From the NCBI GenBank assembly GCA_013339895.1, contig JABACO010000105.1, positions 41,001 to 105,000 of the forward strand: a stretch of DNA of 64,000 bases, given 5' to 3'. The position numbers and the translations under genes are program-made. Under the pieces are notes generated by a model that saw only the letters and a program-made list of their open reading frames with translations, was not told the origin of the DNA and searched no databases. Position 1 is the stretch's first letter. Each line of letters begins with the position of its first letter. Of the stretch, positions 45,101 through 56,509 are shown piece by piece. This DNA is from Ephydatia muelleri (taxonomy: Eukaryota > Porifera > Demospongiae > Spongillida > Spongillidae).

Positions 45101-45330
45101 AGGTGGACAATGAGATAAGGAAAGTGCGGCCTTCGATATCGGTCACAAGTTTGAGTAAAACATTTGTACATCTTGTGACCTTGCTTGAGTTGTTACCGAG
45201 ATTGAACCATCGCTAGAGATTTCCGAGTTCTCCTTACAGGGTTCCGCCAAGAAACTTCAACATAAGGCTTCCTTTCACCGCTGTTCCACACACCTCCAAG
45301 GTTGAATCGTTATAGAGGAGATTGAACATA
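45101..45330 (-). pseudogene. Type B last exon, pseudogene copy on the right arm (inner)
   Basis: The minus strand from 45330 starts ATGTTCAATCTCCTCTATAA and keeps 'TTTCTTGGCGGAAC', but a TAA soon follows (CCTGTAAGG) and a base is lost in the later CAAGCAAGG stretch. Its 3' flank (45100-44985) matches that of the intact gene. Confidence 0.8.
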
Positions 45331-45986
45331 GTATGATGATGCTGCATGATTATTATTATTTATTTTTTTCAGATTATATAGGCATACAAAAGGAGAAAGT
45401 AGAGTACACAAACTGGCCCATTCGACACAGATCGAACGTGTGCACATACATAAGACCAGCTCAGGTTTTTAAACTCAACCACCGAATTTTAAAACGTCAA
45501 TACATGCCGATTTAAAAAAAACGGATGAAGCTTAGAGACGCCTTTCAAAGCACATAGAGCTCAACCCATCCTCGTAGGCAACCAGACAAAAATATAAACA
45601 GTTTCAAAAGTTCACTGGATATCGACTACAATCAAAAGGTCAGCACGCCATGACCTCCATTAAAGGTGCTATCCATCCCAACGCAGACATTTCTGTGGAG
45701 CACGTTATCCGTTTCCAATCCCTCTGCTCTATGATCTGTATCGATACTTTCCTTCTATAGCTGTTATTTCATACCCATTTAATATAAAGTCACACAAAAC
45801 CATCCAGCTTGAAAAGATCTACCTAAATACGTTGCTATAAAATGTACCAGTCACCACTAGACGCCCACAATGATCTCTGTGCTTTGCAACGCAGTCGTAT
45901 ATCAATACACATTCAAGAACAAATGTACATATTGTTCACTCCATTAAAACTGCTTGACAGTCTACTCCATGGACTTGCATCAGCGG

Positions 45987-46469
45987 TTACTGCACGTTAA
46001 TACTATTAAAGCTGATGTTGACGGTGTTGCCGGCAATTTGTTTTTGAATAACAAATTTGACAGCGCCATCCGACTCGGGGGTGGAGCTGGTTGTAACTTC
46101 CCCGCTTTGCTCTACCTTGTATGTGGCAGTAAATTGAGACCCTCCAAGATGTGTCACGGCAAAACTTCCCTCCACTTGTTGACCTGTTAGCTATACGCGA
46201 GATATAGAGTAGTAATTGTACATGACCGTTATTCTGTAGGTATACCTGCGCAGAGGCTGCTCCACCGCCGTTATTGACCGGAGTAATAAGTGGAGTGAGC
46301 AATTGTCCAGAAACTACATTCTGGTTTGAGATGTTGGCTTGAGTTTTGGTATTGTTGGTGAAGGTAACGTTGACAGCTATTGAAGTAAAGAGGCATACAT
46401 TATTACTTTTAGCATCTATCAAACCAACCAAACCACCAATGATCATGACGTACAGAAGATAGTAGCCAT
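45987..46469 (-). CDS. Type A small protein gene, intact right-arm copy
   Basis: Exons run 46469-46454 (16 bp, MATIF plus one base), 46376-46227 and 46183-45987; all junctions are phase 1 and the product is 120 residues. Exon 2 starts VNVTFTNN and holds NGGGAAS; its donor is AACG|GTCATG. Exon 3 reads VEGSFAVTHLGGSQFTATYK and ends FNSINVQ. The protein is all-beta in pattern, with no signal peptide, cysteines only outside the mature core, and no membrane segment. TGTATAAG lies about 85 bases upstream. It may be a small beta-sandwich protein of the aegerolysin/ET79-like kind (lipid-binding in known members), but this is only a layout resemblance; a lectin or unknown fold is equally possible. The introns (77 and 43 bp) are very short. 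Confidence 0.55.
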
Positions 46470-47282
46470 GATTTGGAACTTTTTTTCGTTAGTCAACGAG
46501 AGCTGTACTGGTATAGCAGATTATGATGGTGCATGGTGGAGTCCTGTTCTTATACAACATGCAAACATGTTGATGTTTTCATCATTGTGTTGATCGACAC
46601 ATATCACATGCAAGCATAGATAGGCCACACCACTGCTGTACGCCCACCTCGTCACGCACGCTGAGAATCGTTATCAAGTCTTGACACCTTATGAATCACT
46701 AAATACATGCGGCAGCGGTTAACACAAGGGGCAGTTGTGATCTATAAACTACTTCCGTTCTTCCAATCTTGACACCTTTATTGAGGTTTTTCTTAAGAAT
46801 CACTAAGTACATGCAGCAACCGTTGAAGTTCATTGTGTGATCTTACAGCTTTACATTTTGTTGACATTGATCAGCCTGGACCCGCCTCAACTGTCAGGAT
46901 TCTGATTAAGACAGCAGTGTAAATATCGTAAAATTAAATATTACATCACTTGTTCTCTTATTCTCGATCCCAGACCCTCGTCAAATGTAATAGAAAGATC
47001 AACAGTTCAAGTATCATAATATGTGAAGGCTAGAGATTACAGAAGCCTACCTACTGAGTATTGTGGAATTTTAAAGTACACCTGTTGTTCGTAATGCTCA
47101 CAATGACCATAGGAGACTTTTGTCAGGAGTAAATGACGCATTTTATTGTACAGCTGGGACGTTCATAGCGGGCGTGACCTTACCGCTTTCCTCAATAAAA
47201 CTTCACTTGGTGAAGGCCGGTCCAGGCTGATCAATTACTACATAAAAAGTATTCACTAGCCTATTTGAACAAACATGTTATT

Positions 47283-47512
47283 AGGTGGACAATGAGATAA
47301 GGAAAGTGCGGCCTTCGATATCGGTCACAAGTTTGAGTAAAATACTTGTATACAGTTTGTGACCGTTGCTTGAGCTGTTACCGAGATTGAACCATCGCTA
47401 TAGAGTGATTTCCAAGTTCACCGTATAGTGAGTTCCGCCATCAACTTGAGGCTTCCTTTCACCGCTGTTCCACACACCTCCAAGGTTGAATCATTATAGA
47501 GGAGATTGAACA
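47283..47512 (-). pseudogene. Type B last exon, pseudogene copy on the right arm (outer)
   Basis: This inverted partner of 39162-39388 shares the loss of the six bases TTTCTT and the extra 'CTATAG' after ATCACT, so both descend from one damaged exon that was already defective before the inverted duplication. Confidence 0.8.
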
Positions 47513-47749
47513 TATGATGATGATGATGATGCTGATGATGATGATGAATTTTCTAGGCATTCGAAAGGAGAAAGTATAGAGTACACAAACTGGTCCATTC
47601 GACACAGATCGAATGTGTGCATACATACATAAGACCAGCTCAGGTTTTTAAACTCAACCACCGAATTTTAACCCTTGAAGTGCGGATTGCCCTTTTTGTG
47701 CCTATGCAACAACTTTGATGTTAAATAGTCTCACACAGTTGCAGTGCAT

Positions 47750-48060
47750 GGCGTAGCGAGGGGGGGGGGGGGGGGGGGGGGCGAATGTCTTCGGGCGCAG
47801 GGTTGAGGGGGCGCCGAAATAGACGAGAGATAATTAATTATCGCGTCAACGACGAAAGCATGGGCAGATTCACGAACGCACGGGCAGATACAGGGGGGCA
47901 GAGACTGGGGGGGGGGGGGGAGGTTGTAAACCCGTTCATATAAGGCTCCTCCCCTTCCCTCTTTTTCGCTAGGCACCGTCGTCCCCCCCCCCCCCCCTTT
48001 TCTTTTTCGTATCGGGCCAGAAGCCGACAGCACCCCTCCCTCCCCGCCCCCTACCCGGCG
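47750..48060. other. G/C-run segment, probable transposon debris
   Basis: The sequence gcatggcgtagcgagg leads into 23 Gs, and poly-G and poly-C tracts follow at 47910-47920 and 47983-47998. The 'GGCGTAGCGAGGGGGG' start looks like the end of a hAT element, but no matching opposite end was identified. Confidence 0.4.
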
Positions 48061-48171
48061 CCATTAGTGCGTTAAGTCCCCGGGTGCTCAACAATCACTG
48101 CACAGTTGCGAGGCTACCACCTGGTTTCATAATTTGCAGTAGCCACTGCTGAACATATATATATGCGTGTA

Positions 48172-48443
48172 ATACGTTGGTAAAGATTACAGATACATCT
48201 GGCGAGTACACATCCGTCTGTGGTTTTTCTTAGGAACTGTGCGAGGTGTATCGCATGCAGGGCTTCAATGGAAGCAATATGAGTACTGAGAATAGAGAAA
48301 TAGCTTCGTATAGCTTCCATGATCCATTGAAGACCCCTGCATGCAAGCGGTACACCGCACACAGTTCCAAAGAAACACCACAGACGGATGTGTACTAATT
48401 TATCTAGATCGCAGGCCATGTATCAGTAATCTTTCCAACGTAT
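48172..48443. mobile_element. Foldback element, about 272 bp
   Basis: The ends are ATACGTTGGTAAAGATTAC and its near-complement. The arms of about 110 bp share 'acacatccgtctgtgg', 'ggaactgtg' and 'cttcaatgga' in inverted order and differ by several bases and small indels. There is a short loop near 48280-48310 and no coding potential. Confidence 0.75.
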
Positions 48444-48449
48444 CTGAGC

Positions 48450-49129
48450 TTGCAGCAGCAGGTTCAATATAAGATTGATTGAGGATTGATGAAATCATTT
48501 AAAAAAACTTCACTCGCGTCTGGAGGGACAACGTAGAAACGGATCGCTTATATCTTTGTCGCGATGGAACGACGTTTGTTCCGTGTCATAAAACGATGTG
48601 CTTTTAGAGAAACAAACGAATTCCTTTTTTTCGTGCCCAGTCCTAAAATAATTCTTAGTCGTCGTCGTTCTTCTTCTTCCTTAGGAAGGTATGACTCGAG
48701 CTACGAACGGTTTTGAATAACGGCAATAGCACCAATATCTTCGGAATTCACCTGCACGTTATCCTTTAAGGTCATATAGACACCTAGAAAGAGAAGTACC
48801 TCATGCGGTAGCAAGTTCTATATAGGAATTGGTATGAAGTTATTGCAGAAGTTTATTTGGTTTATTATTGTTCAATGAAGTTAAAGGGACAGTTGCCCCA
48901 CAGCGGTCTGCTCTCATTGAACGCGTGGAAACTAGGTCCTACGCCCCAAAATATTGAAGTGGTTGCGTCGTGTCCCATCTAGCAACCGATGTCCTTTAGA
49001 ACCAGCTGTGCACGAGGTACATGAAACGTAATCAACACCTAAAAGCCATACTAGCAGTGACAAACACCTCTGACCTTTATTGTAGGCATAAATCACGTGG
49101 CCTGTCGTTGCGAACTGTCGGCTCTACAG
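48450..49129. other. No gene seen
   Basis: No recognisable exon. The stretch 48820-48835 (gttctatataggaattg) matches 41912-41928 near the inner palindrome block, so small pieces of that locus are dispersed. Confidence 0.4.
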
Positions 49130-49417
49130 CTATTGACTTACGCACGGCAAACACCGACCGCGTGTGTTCAAAAAACGATAACGACGCTCGGTGACTGAGA
49201 TGGAACATGCCAAAACTACCACGGTAAAGTTCGGAGCAAATGTCAAGCCAAGTCGATTAAATTTGGCATGGATTGACTCGGCCCCCTGTTCACCTAGGAG
49301 GCCAAAGCCAACATGGTTAGTATTTGCCCACTGCACAGTATGGTCCTCCAATAGATGCATTTTAATTGGGACTGTTGCCTCAGGATATGTGTATCGGACC
49401 TGCATACGCCTACGCAA
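49130..49417 (-). pseudogene. Transposon-associated protein fragment with a GEQGAESIH motif
   Basis: The minus-strand frame reads VPIKMHLLEDHTVQWANTNH and GFGLLGEQGAESIHAKFNRL before losing similarity. The motif pair 'K.H.LEDH' and 'GxxGEQGAESIHxxFN' recurs in uncharacterised, high-copy proteins of cnidarians and sponges and is thought to be transposon-derived; I rely on memory for this. After FNRL the expected continuation is missing, so the copy is a fragment or frameshifted. The upstream part at 49420-49520 shows no more of the family. Confidence 0.4.
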
Positions 49418-49734
49418 CCCCGGGCGGGGCTACACACGCAGGTCCAAGCACACACACCCCCAGCGATGGGGCGTGTCCCGCTGTGATGGCATGTTGTATT
49501 GCACTAGCATTAAAAAGCTATAGGAAGATGTGCATGTGACATGTGTACAGCACGCATGTAAGGGATCTGCCATTCACTTCACATGTAAAGCATGCATGGT
49601 GACCCAACTGTTGTGTACAGTCCTTTGTGACCTGTCTATTGAATATTGGGGTGTCATCCTTAATCTGATGCACAAAAAGGCTTCCTTATCTGATGTAAAT
49701 ACTTTTGACACAATGACAAACTTTTGACTACAAT

Positions 49735-49925
49735 CAGCAGTAGCAGCAGCGCTGCCCCCACCACCAGCAGCACTGCCCCCACCGCCACCAGCAGAAGCAG
49801 CAGCAGAGCTGCCCCCGCCGCCACCAGCAGAAGCAGGAGCCCCGCCGCTACCACCACCAGCCCCACCACCGGCACCAGTATTGACACCAGTGCCCCCACC
49901 ACCACTTCGTCTGCTGCTCTCCTGG
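49735..49925. repeat. GCC/CAG-type trinucleotide low-complexity tract
   Basis: Imperfect CAGCAG, CCACCA and GCTGCC triplets fill about 190 bp. The minus strand translates as Gly/Ser/Ala runs (GGGGSAAG…), the plus strand as Ser/Ala/Thr runs. It could be part of a real Gly-rich exon, but no flanking conserved sequence supports that. Confidence 0.7.
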
Positions 49926-50150
49926 TCGCTGCCACCACCACCCACATGGCTCCCATGGCCAGAACCAGGCCGCCGCGACCATAGAAGAGGCTGGGGGAGA
50001 CATAGAGGACAAGGCCGAACAGTAAATAACATTAAGAACTCCTATACATATAATTTCAATTTTAAAATTTTAAACCTCCCTCCCTCCCTTCGAAAATTAA
50101 AATCAATTTGTGACCACTTATAAAGACGCCAGAGGAAAAAACTAATGAAA

Positions 50151-50444
50151 CAAGTAAATAAAAACATTCTCTAACGAGAAAGTTGTTGGTATATAGGATT
50201 GACCAATGGTGGTGTAAAAAGCATGGAAACAAGAGTGACAGAAATTTGACTGGAAAATTGAAATAGGCCTATATTTAGCACACTAACGTTATAACAGTGC
50301 ATGCCTGAGTGATGTGCTAAATATAGGCCTATTTCAATTTTCCAGTCAAATTTCTGTTACTCTTATTTCCATGCTTTTTACACCACCATTGGTCAATCCT
50401 ATATACCAACAACTTTCTCGTTAGAGAATGTTTTTATTTACTTG
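50151..50444. mobile_element. Long-hairpin MITE with 132-bp arms
   Basis: The arms (50151-50282 and 50313-50444) are almost perfect reverse complements; I see two mismatches (near 50235 and 50242). The loop is 30 bp. The ends read CAAGTAAATAAAAACATTCT inwards. No clear target duplication was found (flanks actaatgaaa and ttaaatgcta). A diverged single arm of the same family lies at 6683-6780. It encodes nothing. Confidence 0.85.
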
Positions 50445-50944
50445 TTAAATGCTAAGCTCTGAGTGGCTGCTGCAAATGATGAAACCAGGCGGTAGTCTCG
50501 CAATACATATAACATCATATGGGATCGTTCCCGCGAAAAGGGACCTAGTGCATATTATAAAATTTGTTATAAAAGTGCCTAATGTTTAAATCGCTGTAAC
50601 TCCCGAACGGTACACGCTAACGACTTGCTATTTTCAACACGTCATACTACACCATTTCTGTATGTAAAATTATATTTTGGCGTCATGCACAAACTCTGTG
50701 CCGACGTTACGAGATCCGATAGCCCATGGGGTTCAAAAACGCCACATGTAGGAGCGTCCAAATCGTTTAAAATTTGGTGTGTACGTAGAGGGGTCCTGTC
50801 ACTATTGAGTTGTTCTTTTCGTTAATTTTTACTTTATCCGTTACGCGGAGATATACCTGTGCAAAGGTAATGCACATTTCCAGCTCGATTCGCACAATTA
50901 TTGCATGCAGCCCGCGTTCCATTCTCCCAATCCACAATAAATTT
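50445..50944. other. No gene; relative of the foldback element at 57.0 kb
   Basis: The stretch 50560-50660 (ttataaaagtgcc…tcgctgtaactcccgaacgg…ttcaacacgtcatactacac) is a diverged relative of the arms of the hairpin element at 57010-57222. No exon was found. Confidence 0.5.
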
Positions 50945-52366
50945 CAGGCCCGTAGGCAGCATTAGAAAAGTGGTCAGGCTGGTAACAGGACCAAACGAAA
51001 TAGCAGCTAGGGGGTCTGGGAGAGCGCTGTAAGCTCCCCCAGCGGGGTCTGGGGCGGAGCTCCAGAAGCTAACGCATTTCCTCGAATCTGAGTGGCATTT
51101 TTGGCAGTAAAATTGCTATGTGGCAATAAAATCTTTCCTTGCATGATGTCAGATGTAATGAATCAAAGTTCCGAACAACATGCACTCATTACATCCTTAA
51201 ACATATACTCCCTATAATGCCTCTTCGCCCAACACCAATTATATTGAAGTTTTACTAAATAATGCAACAATGCATGTATCTCAAAGTCAAACTTGCCAAA
51301 CAGAGAAAGGCGATGTTCACTGCAACACACAAACTCATTTAGGCAATCCTCCTGCACTAGTGAATCACAGGGATCCTTATGGACATGGAGAACAAGTAGA
51401 ATATTGAGCCTTGTATCAGTCATGGTAGTTCTGAGGTAAGACTTCACTCTCCTCAGAGCAAAAGCACTTCGCTCGCTGACAGCATTTGTTGCTGGCTTGA
51501 CCAGCAGCAGACGGACAAGGGAGCACACCTGCGTGATGCTCCTACGCACACCCGGAGATAGAGTGCAAACATGTTGCACAATATCTCGTACACCAACGTT
51601 AGCAGTGGTAGGAAAAGCTGACAAGATTATCCGGAACAGTTCCATCTGGGTTTGAAGCAATATCATCATCATAAAACTCAGCAATGAAATTTAAATCGTG
51701 TTGGTAATCTGTTCCATTTGCTGCTGATGTCAGTAGATTCTCCAAACGGCTGGTAACCAGGTTGGTCGAACCGCTGTCTAATACATGCCAGGGCTGCATC
51801 AATAACTACATAGTACTCGGCCCGAAAGTAGTCTTGGACAGTCTCCAGAAATGTTCCTTGGCCATCTCCCACCTCATACCGTCGTGGAGCCTTGCGCTTT
51901 CTTGGTAGCATTGGTTCATCAATCTGCAATTTTTCTTGCATGCCAGAAACCTTGCTCCACACTCCTGATTTCGCAAGCGCTCAAGAGTATTGCAGGTTAG
52001 CTGCGCTAATTCAGATGACGATTGCTGAAAGTTAGCGTAGCCAGCCATGAGGTGCTCACGTACGCGCACGTTGACTAAAATAATTTTTATAAATCATTTA
52101 TCATTATAAATGTGACTGGTTTCAAGATGGAAACAAAAAATAGCAGCGGATTGCAATTACAAGTACGCACACAGCTACTCATTGGTCCAGAACTAAACAA
52201 CCATGAAAAACTTTTTGCGGGTAAACTGTGAATATAATTATTATAGAATTATCCATACCGGGTATGCACACAATTTTGTAACGTTTTCAGCCGTTTCGTG
52301 AGGTGGACCTTGGGCAAAAAGTGGTCAGGCTATAGCCTGAATGCCTGACCGGCTGCTACGGCCCTG
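50945..52366 (-). mobile_element. hAT DNA transposon, decayed autonomous copy
   Basis: The left end reads CAGGCCCGTAGGCAGC and the right end is the complement of CAGGGCCGTAGCAGCC; 'gtggtcaggc' follows inwards at both ends. The element is 1,422 bp and carries a broken transposase on the minus strand. Near its left end 60 bases (51005-51072) match the hAT element at 16550-16612, including the palindromic TCTGGGGCGGAGCTCCAGA. A clear 8-bp target duplication was not seen. Confidence 0.75.
51163..52069 (-). pseudogene. hAT transposase (ZMYM-like group), frameshifted
   Basis: Read from 52069 downwards, three frames join into one protein: an early region with RNQECGARFLACKKN, then LPRKRKAPRRYEVGDGQGTF, IDAALACIRQRFDQPGYQPF and a C-terminal LLLVKPATNAVSERSAFALR followed by RVKSYLRTTMTDTRLNILLV. 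The last is the hAT dimerisation domain; the 'R.KR.PRR' and 'I..RFDQPGY' stretches are typical of hAT transposases related to ZMYM1 and TTF-type zinc-finger proteins. The frames overlap or break near 51960, 51800 and 51680, so at least two frameshifts have occurred. The N-terminal zinc finger and most of the RNase H-like core are missing. Confidence 0.8.
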
Positions 52367-52369
52367 GCC

Positions 52370-52810
52370 GGACAGTCACTGTTACCACACAAGCACTGCC
52401 ATTGTACTTAACCTTCACTCTCAGCACAAAGTGGCATGCAGGATAACAAACAAGCTTGCATCAAATTTGAAATTTAGCAGCATACTGGGGTACTACAACA
52501 CACTAGCGAACCATACACACCGCTGTGCACATATGCACGCAAGCCTTCATAAGCACATCGAGATTAGATGCATGCATACGGTAATTACATGTTGAAAAAG
52601 CAGCTGTAGGCCTACTAGTATACTAGAAATCCACACGCGCACGCGCCGCTGGGGTCACCAACGCACGGGCCATGGCCAGCCTATGGTAGACGTTTGTACT
52701 GGTACGTTGTGTCACTTGTGTGCGCGCATACCATTTAGATATAACTTTTCACCTGAAGTCCAGTATCACCTCCAACAACGAAGTCACAGCTGCCATCATA
52801 GTCATATCAT
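52370..52810. other. No gene seen
   Basis: No recognisable exon or repeat. Confidence 0.4.
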
Positions 52811-52910
52811 CTAACAAACCACGCCCTCAATACGTCGAAAGTAATTACTAAACAAGGGAACTAACAAACCACGCCCTCAATACGTCGAAAGTAATTACTA
52901 AACAAGGGAA
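52811..52910 (+). repeat. Exact tandem duplication, 2 x 50 bp
   Basis: The 50 bases from CTAACAAACCACGCCCTCAA are repeated without change at 52861. It is a very recent duplication or an assembly stutter. Confidence 0.97.
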
Positions 52911-52959
52911 CTATCGCAACGGAGTGCAATGCGGTAAATCAGTGTTATGACAACCTTTA

Positions 52960-53640
52960 AAATGACCTAACACCCCACCCTTGCTAGGGGTTGCTCCTAA
53001 CACCCTAACACAGCCTGCCAACACCCCAAGATGTCAGTTCAACACCCTTGTGTGTTGCCATAACACTCCATAGGCTGTAACACCCCTCAAACCTAACACC
53101 CCTAATACTCTTAGCTGAATGCGCGACATGTCGTGCAATTGTTCTCGGTACTCGTAATTGAATTTGGTACCCGTGAATGTCATTTGGTACCCGTGAATAT
53201 CGTTCCGATGCACGATATGTCGCGCAGTTCCAGATTTCTCCGTAAAATTGTTTGTGCACGAGGACCAGGTAAAGTCGGGGGACCCTATTAGATTTACAAG
53301 AGACCTTTAATGTACGGGTGTTACGCTTGTATTTCTTTGGCATTGGTAGGAGACTCTACTACTGGAAACCTGGCAACCATGAAAAAAAGAGGCCTATGCT
53401 CAAGGTAAGCTATCCTTCCAAACGCTGGTGGTATCGTTACGTGTGCATGTGCGAGCGCTTTAACTGTTTTGACACTAGCGCTTTATTCTTTTGCTGCAGC
53501 TCGTCTGTCTGAACACCAGACTCTGAAACTCTTCTGGAAGACGTGCCTAACTCTAATGGGCTCTAACTGCTGTTGTTAAGGTACTGCTGTGTGTGCGGGT
53601 GAGCGTACTAGCGGCATTTAACACAAACGTCCTACTTGTA
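52960..53640. other. No gene; AACACCC motif cluster
   Basis: From 52968 to 53108 AACACCC recurs about ten times, mirroring the cluster at 37865-38005. Nearby 'ggtacccgtgaatgtc/atc' is duplicated (53168-53205). No exon is supported. Confidence 0.5.
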
Positions 53641-54980
53641 ATGACTTACATAGCCACGGGTACGCTTACGCAAGCCTACATAGCCTTGGGGCAAGCTTAC
53701 GTAGTCACGGGAGCACTTACACTCACCGACATACCCGTGGGACACTTACACAAGCCTACAATGCATAGCACAAACTTGCGTAGTTTGCATACATTTACAT
53801 AGCCACGGTATACGCTTACACAAGCCTACGTAGCCACGATGCAAGCTTATACGTTGGCACGGTAGCACTGGCATTCACATGCATACCCATAAATACCCAT
53901 GGGGACACTTACACAAGCCTACATGTCACAGCACAAGCTTACGCATTCACTTACATAGCCACAGGTACGCTTACACAACCCGTGGGGCAAGCTACGTAGT
54001 CATGGGTCCAAGTACATACCCACGGGGACACTTACCCAAGCCTACAATGCCATAGCCGAAGCTGACGTATAGTTTTCATACACTTACATAGCCACGGGGC
54101 ACCTTTCACAAGCTTACATAGTCACGGGCACAGTTGCAAATCACTTACATATACATGTAGTCACGGGAACATCTACAATGCCAGTGTACAAGCTTATACG
54201 TACTCTCGTAATCTCTTACATAGCAAGGGAACCACTTACACAAGCCTACAATGCCATGGGGCAAGCTTACGTAGTCGCGGGCCCACTTGCAAATGCCTTT
54301 TAAAAATACGGGGGCACCTATCACAAGCTTACATAGCCACGGGGACATCTACAATGCCTTTGTACAAGCTTATACGTACTGTTCGGACCACTTACACAAG
54401 CCTACAATGCCATGGGGGCAAGCTTACGTAGTCGCGGGCGCACTTGCAAATGCCTTTTAAAAATACCATGTCAGAAAAGCTTATGTGCCCTCACTTATTA
54501 AAGCCTTGTCGTGCCATGCATGGATAACAGTTTTGTACCGTAGCATATCCTTAAGAAGGCTTACCCGCTGTGGGCAAGTATCAACACACATATTAAAGCC
54601 TTGTCGTGGCACAAATAACCTTTTTGTGCCATAGCGCATGCATGCATGGGAACATCACCTGCAAGCTTAATTAAGCACACCTATTAAACCCTTGTCGTGC
54701 CATGGATAACCTTTTTGTGCTTGCACGAGAACCTATGCATACTTACAATGCCAAGGACAAACTTACACTATTACGGGACGCTTGCAATCCCTTCAAAAAA
54801 GCTTACACTGGCACGGACACACTTCCATAAACCTACAATGCCACGGGGGCTATTCCCATATTTATCTTTCATAGCCATCGGTACCATACACGTAGTAATT
54901 TTTTTCATGCGTATCCAATAGCTTTCAAGCCATGGGTACCCATTTTCACACTTGAATCCACTAGCTTTAGCCTTTAGAAC
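53640..54980 (+). repeat. Degenerate tandem repeat: CTTACAYAAGCCTACA / GCAAGCTTACGTAGTC
   Basis: Words such as ACTTACACAAGCCTACAATG and CAAGCTTACGTAGTC recur throughout with irregular spacing of about 35-60 bp. A higher-order copy of about 80 bp repeats closely at 54230-54310 and 54390-54470 (ending 'cacttgcaaatgccttttaa'). The words decay to the right with 'attaaagccttgtcgtgcca' variants at 54500-54710. No frame is open across it. Confidence 0.8.
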
Positions 54981-54999
54981 AGCCATGGGTACCCTTGTT

Positions 55000-56450
55000 C
55001 ACATCTACAACACACTTCCTTACCCGTCAGCGTTCAAGGTCACACATACAAGCTATCATTTCTAGGAGAGAAGCTTAGAGTCACGGTCACACTTGTACAC
55101 CTTACGAAGGCACGGTTAAACTTATGCTACCTGCATCATATGCTCAAAGTGCCACTATTAGGTTCCTTAGTTACAGGGTAGTTACGTGGCATTTATTTGG
55201 CTGCTCAATTGCCAATTGAGTCAATAGATGTACGGGCCGGGCACGAGTAAAATGATTTGTTGACATGATTCGTCTAATATACACGGGGATTGTTACAAGC
55301 TATTCCACAAGTGTTTGGCTACCCTGTTTGTTTGTCAGACCCCAGCATTAAATCTCATAAGGGCCTAATTACTTCACTACATCAAGTTGGGATAAGCACA
55401 ACCTTACGAAGATAGCATCAATTACCAACGAATGTATGATCCGGGCACGAGTTAAACACTTTGTTTACATGGCTATTAGGGTGACCGCTTGCTGCTCTTA
55501 GGCTGGACTCCATCATTACCATGTGTATGGCGCGCATACATGTACGTGTAGCTACGTACTACAGAGCTTCAAACAGTGGTAGCAGGCAAGAGCCTCACTA
55601 TAGCTACGCACAGTCACTCTTCGCTATATCTACACAAACGCCTTTTATCTGCGTGGTGGTGCGTGCATGCGTTAGCGTATACGTGCACTCTTACCTAGCT
55701 ATACCGAGCTTACAAACTCACAAAAGTACAAACTAATAGGCGAAGCCACGGTCAATATTGGCTATTGTTAGGCTTCTGTTTATTTGTGGACCACAGCATT
55801 ATATCTCATGAGGGCCTACTTTAGAACGTCGGGGTAGTGTGCATAGTAAGTTAGCGTAGGCTCAAAGTGCCACCTGCATTAGTACATACGAGACAGACCC
55901 TTTATGCTATCCAGCGCGTAGCGTTTAGTCTTTACACATACACGCACGCATCACACAGATAAGCACAGTGCCTTGCTCACCTAATACGGGAGTGTTGGAG
56001 CCAACTGTGTGGCTCCAATTGAACGCCCATTCAGTGGTCGCTTGTGGTTGCTCATTGAATATCATTGCATCTCATTATTGGTCGCTCGTTGGAATCATTC
56101 TCGCTCCGTCCCATAGACATCATGAGCAACCACCTCGTCCTCAGGTGTGCTGCCCTACTAGCACCAGTAATTGCGCATGAGCCATGCGCGCGTACATTGA
56201 GATGGGAACGGGCGTTATTATGCACGCCCAATAACGCCCAAAACGCGCATTAGCCAACGCGCATGAGCCGTTGGCTTACTTATCTCCAGAATAATTCATG
56301 TTGCCCATTGTGAATCTCGTTTAGGCTCTGCGGAGCCCATTGTGAATGTCATTTGGGCGTTGGGACCGTTTTCCTTCTCCGTATACTACTTCCATTTGTA
56401 TAGCGCCCAACGCCACTGGGATCGGAACTATTAGTTTGTGTTGCCAAACG
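55000..56450. other. No gene; degenerate duplications
   Basis: Pairs such as 'gggccgggcacgagt'/'gatccgggcacgagt' (55233, 55438) and 'agcattaaatctcataaggg'/'agcattatatctcatgaggg' (55345, 55796) show old duplications. No exon was recognised. Confidence 0.5.
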
Positions 56451-56509
56451 TGCAAAGCCGATGGCCGCAATGTGGGAGAGTTCACATCGCGCGGGCAATA
56501 CCCATGTAG

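Noticed and set aside
49574-50032. Gly/Ser-rich 152-residue protein on the minus strand
   Set aside because: Composition follows the triplet repeat, and no conserved flank, start context or splice site supports it.
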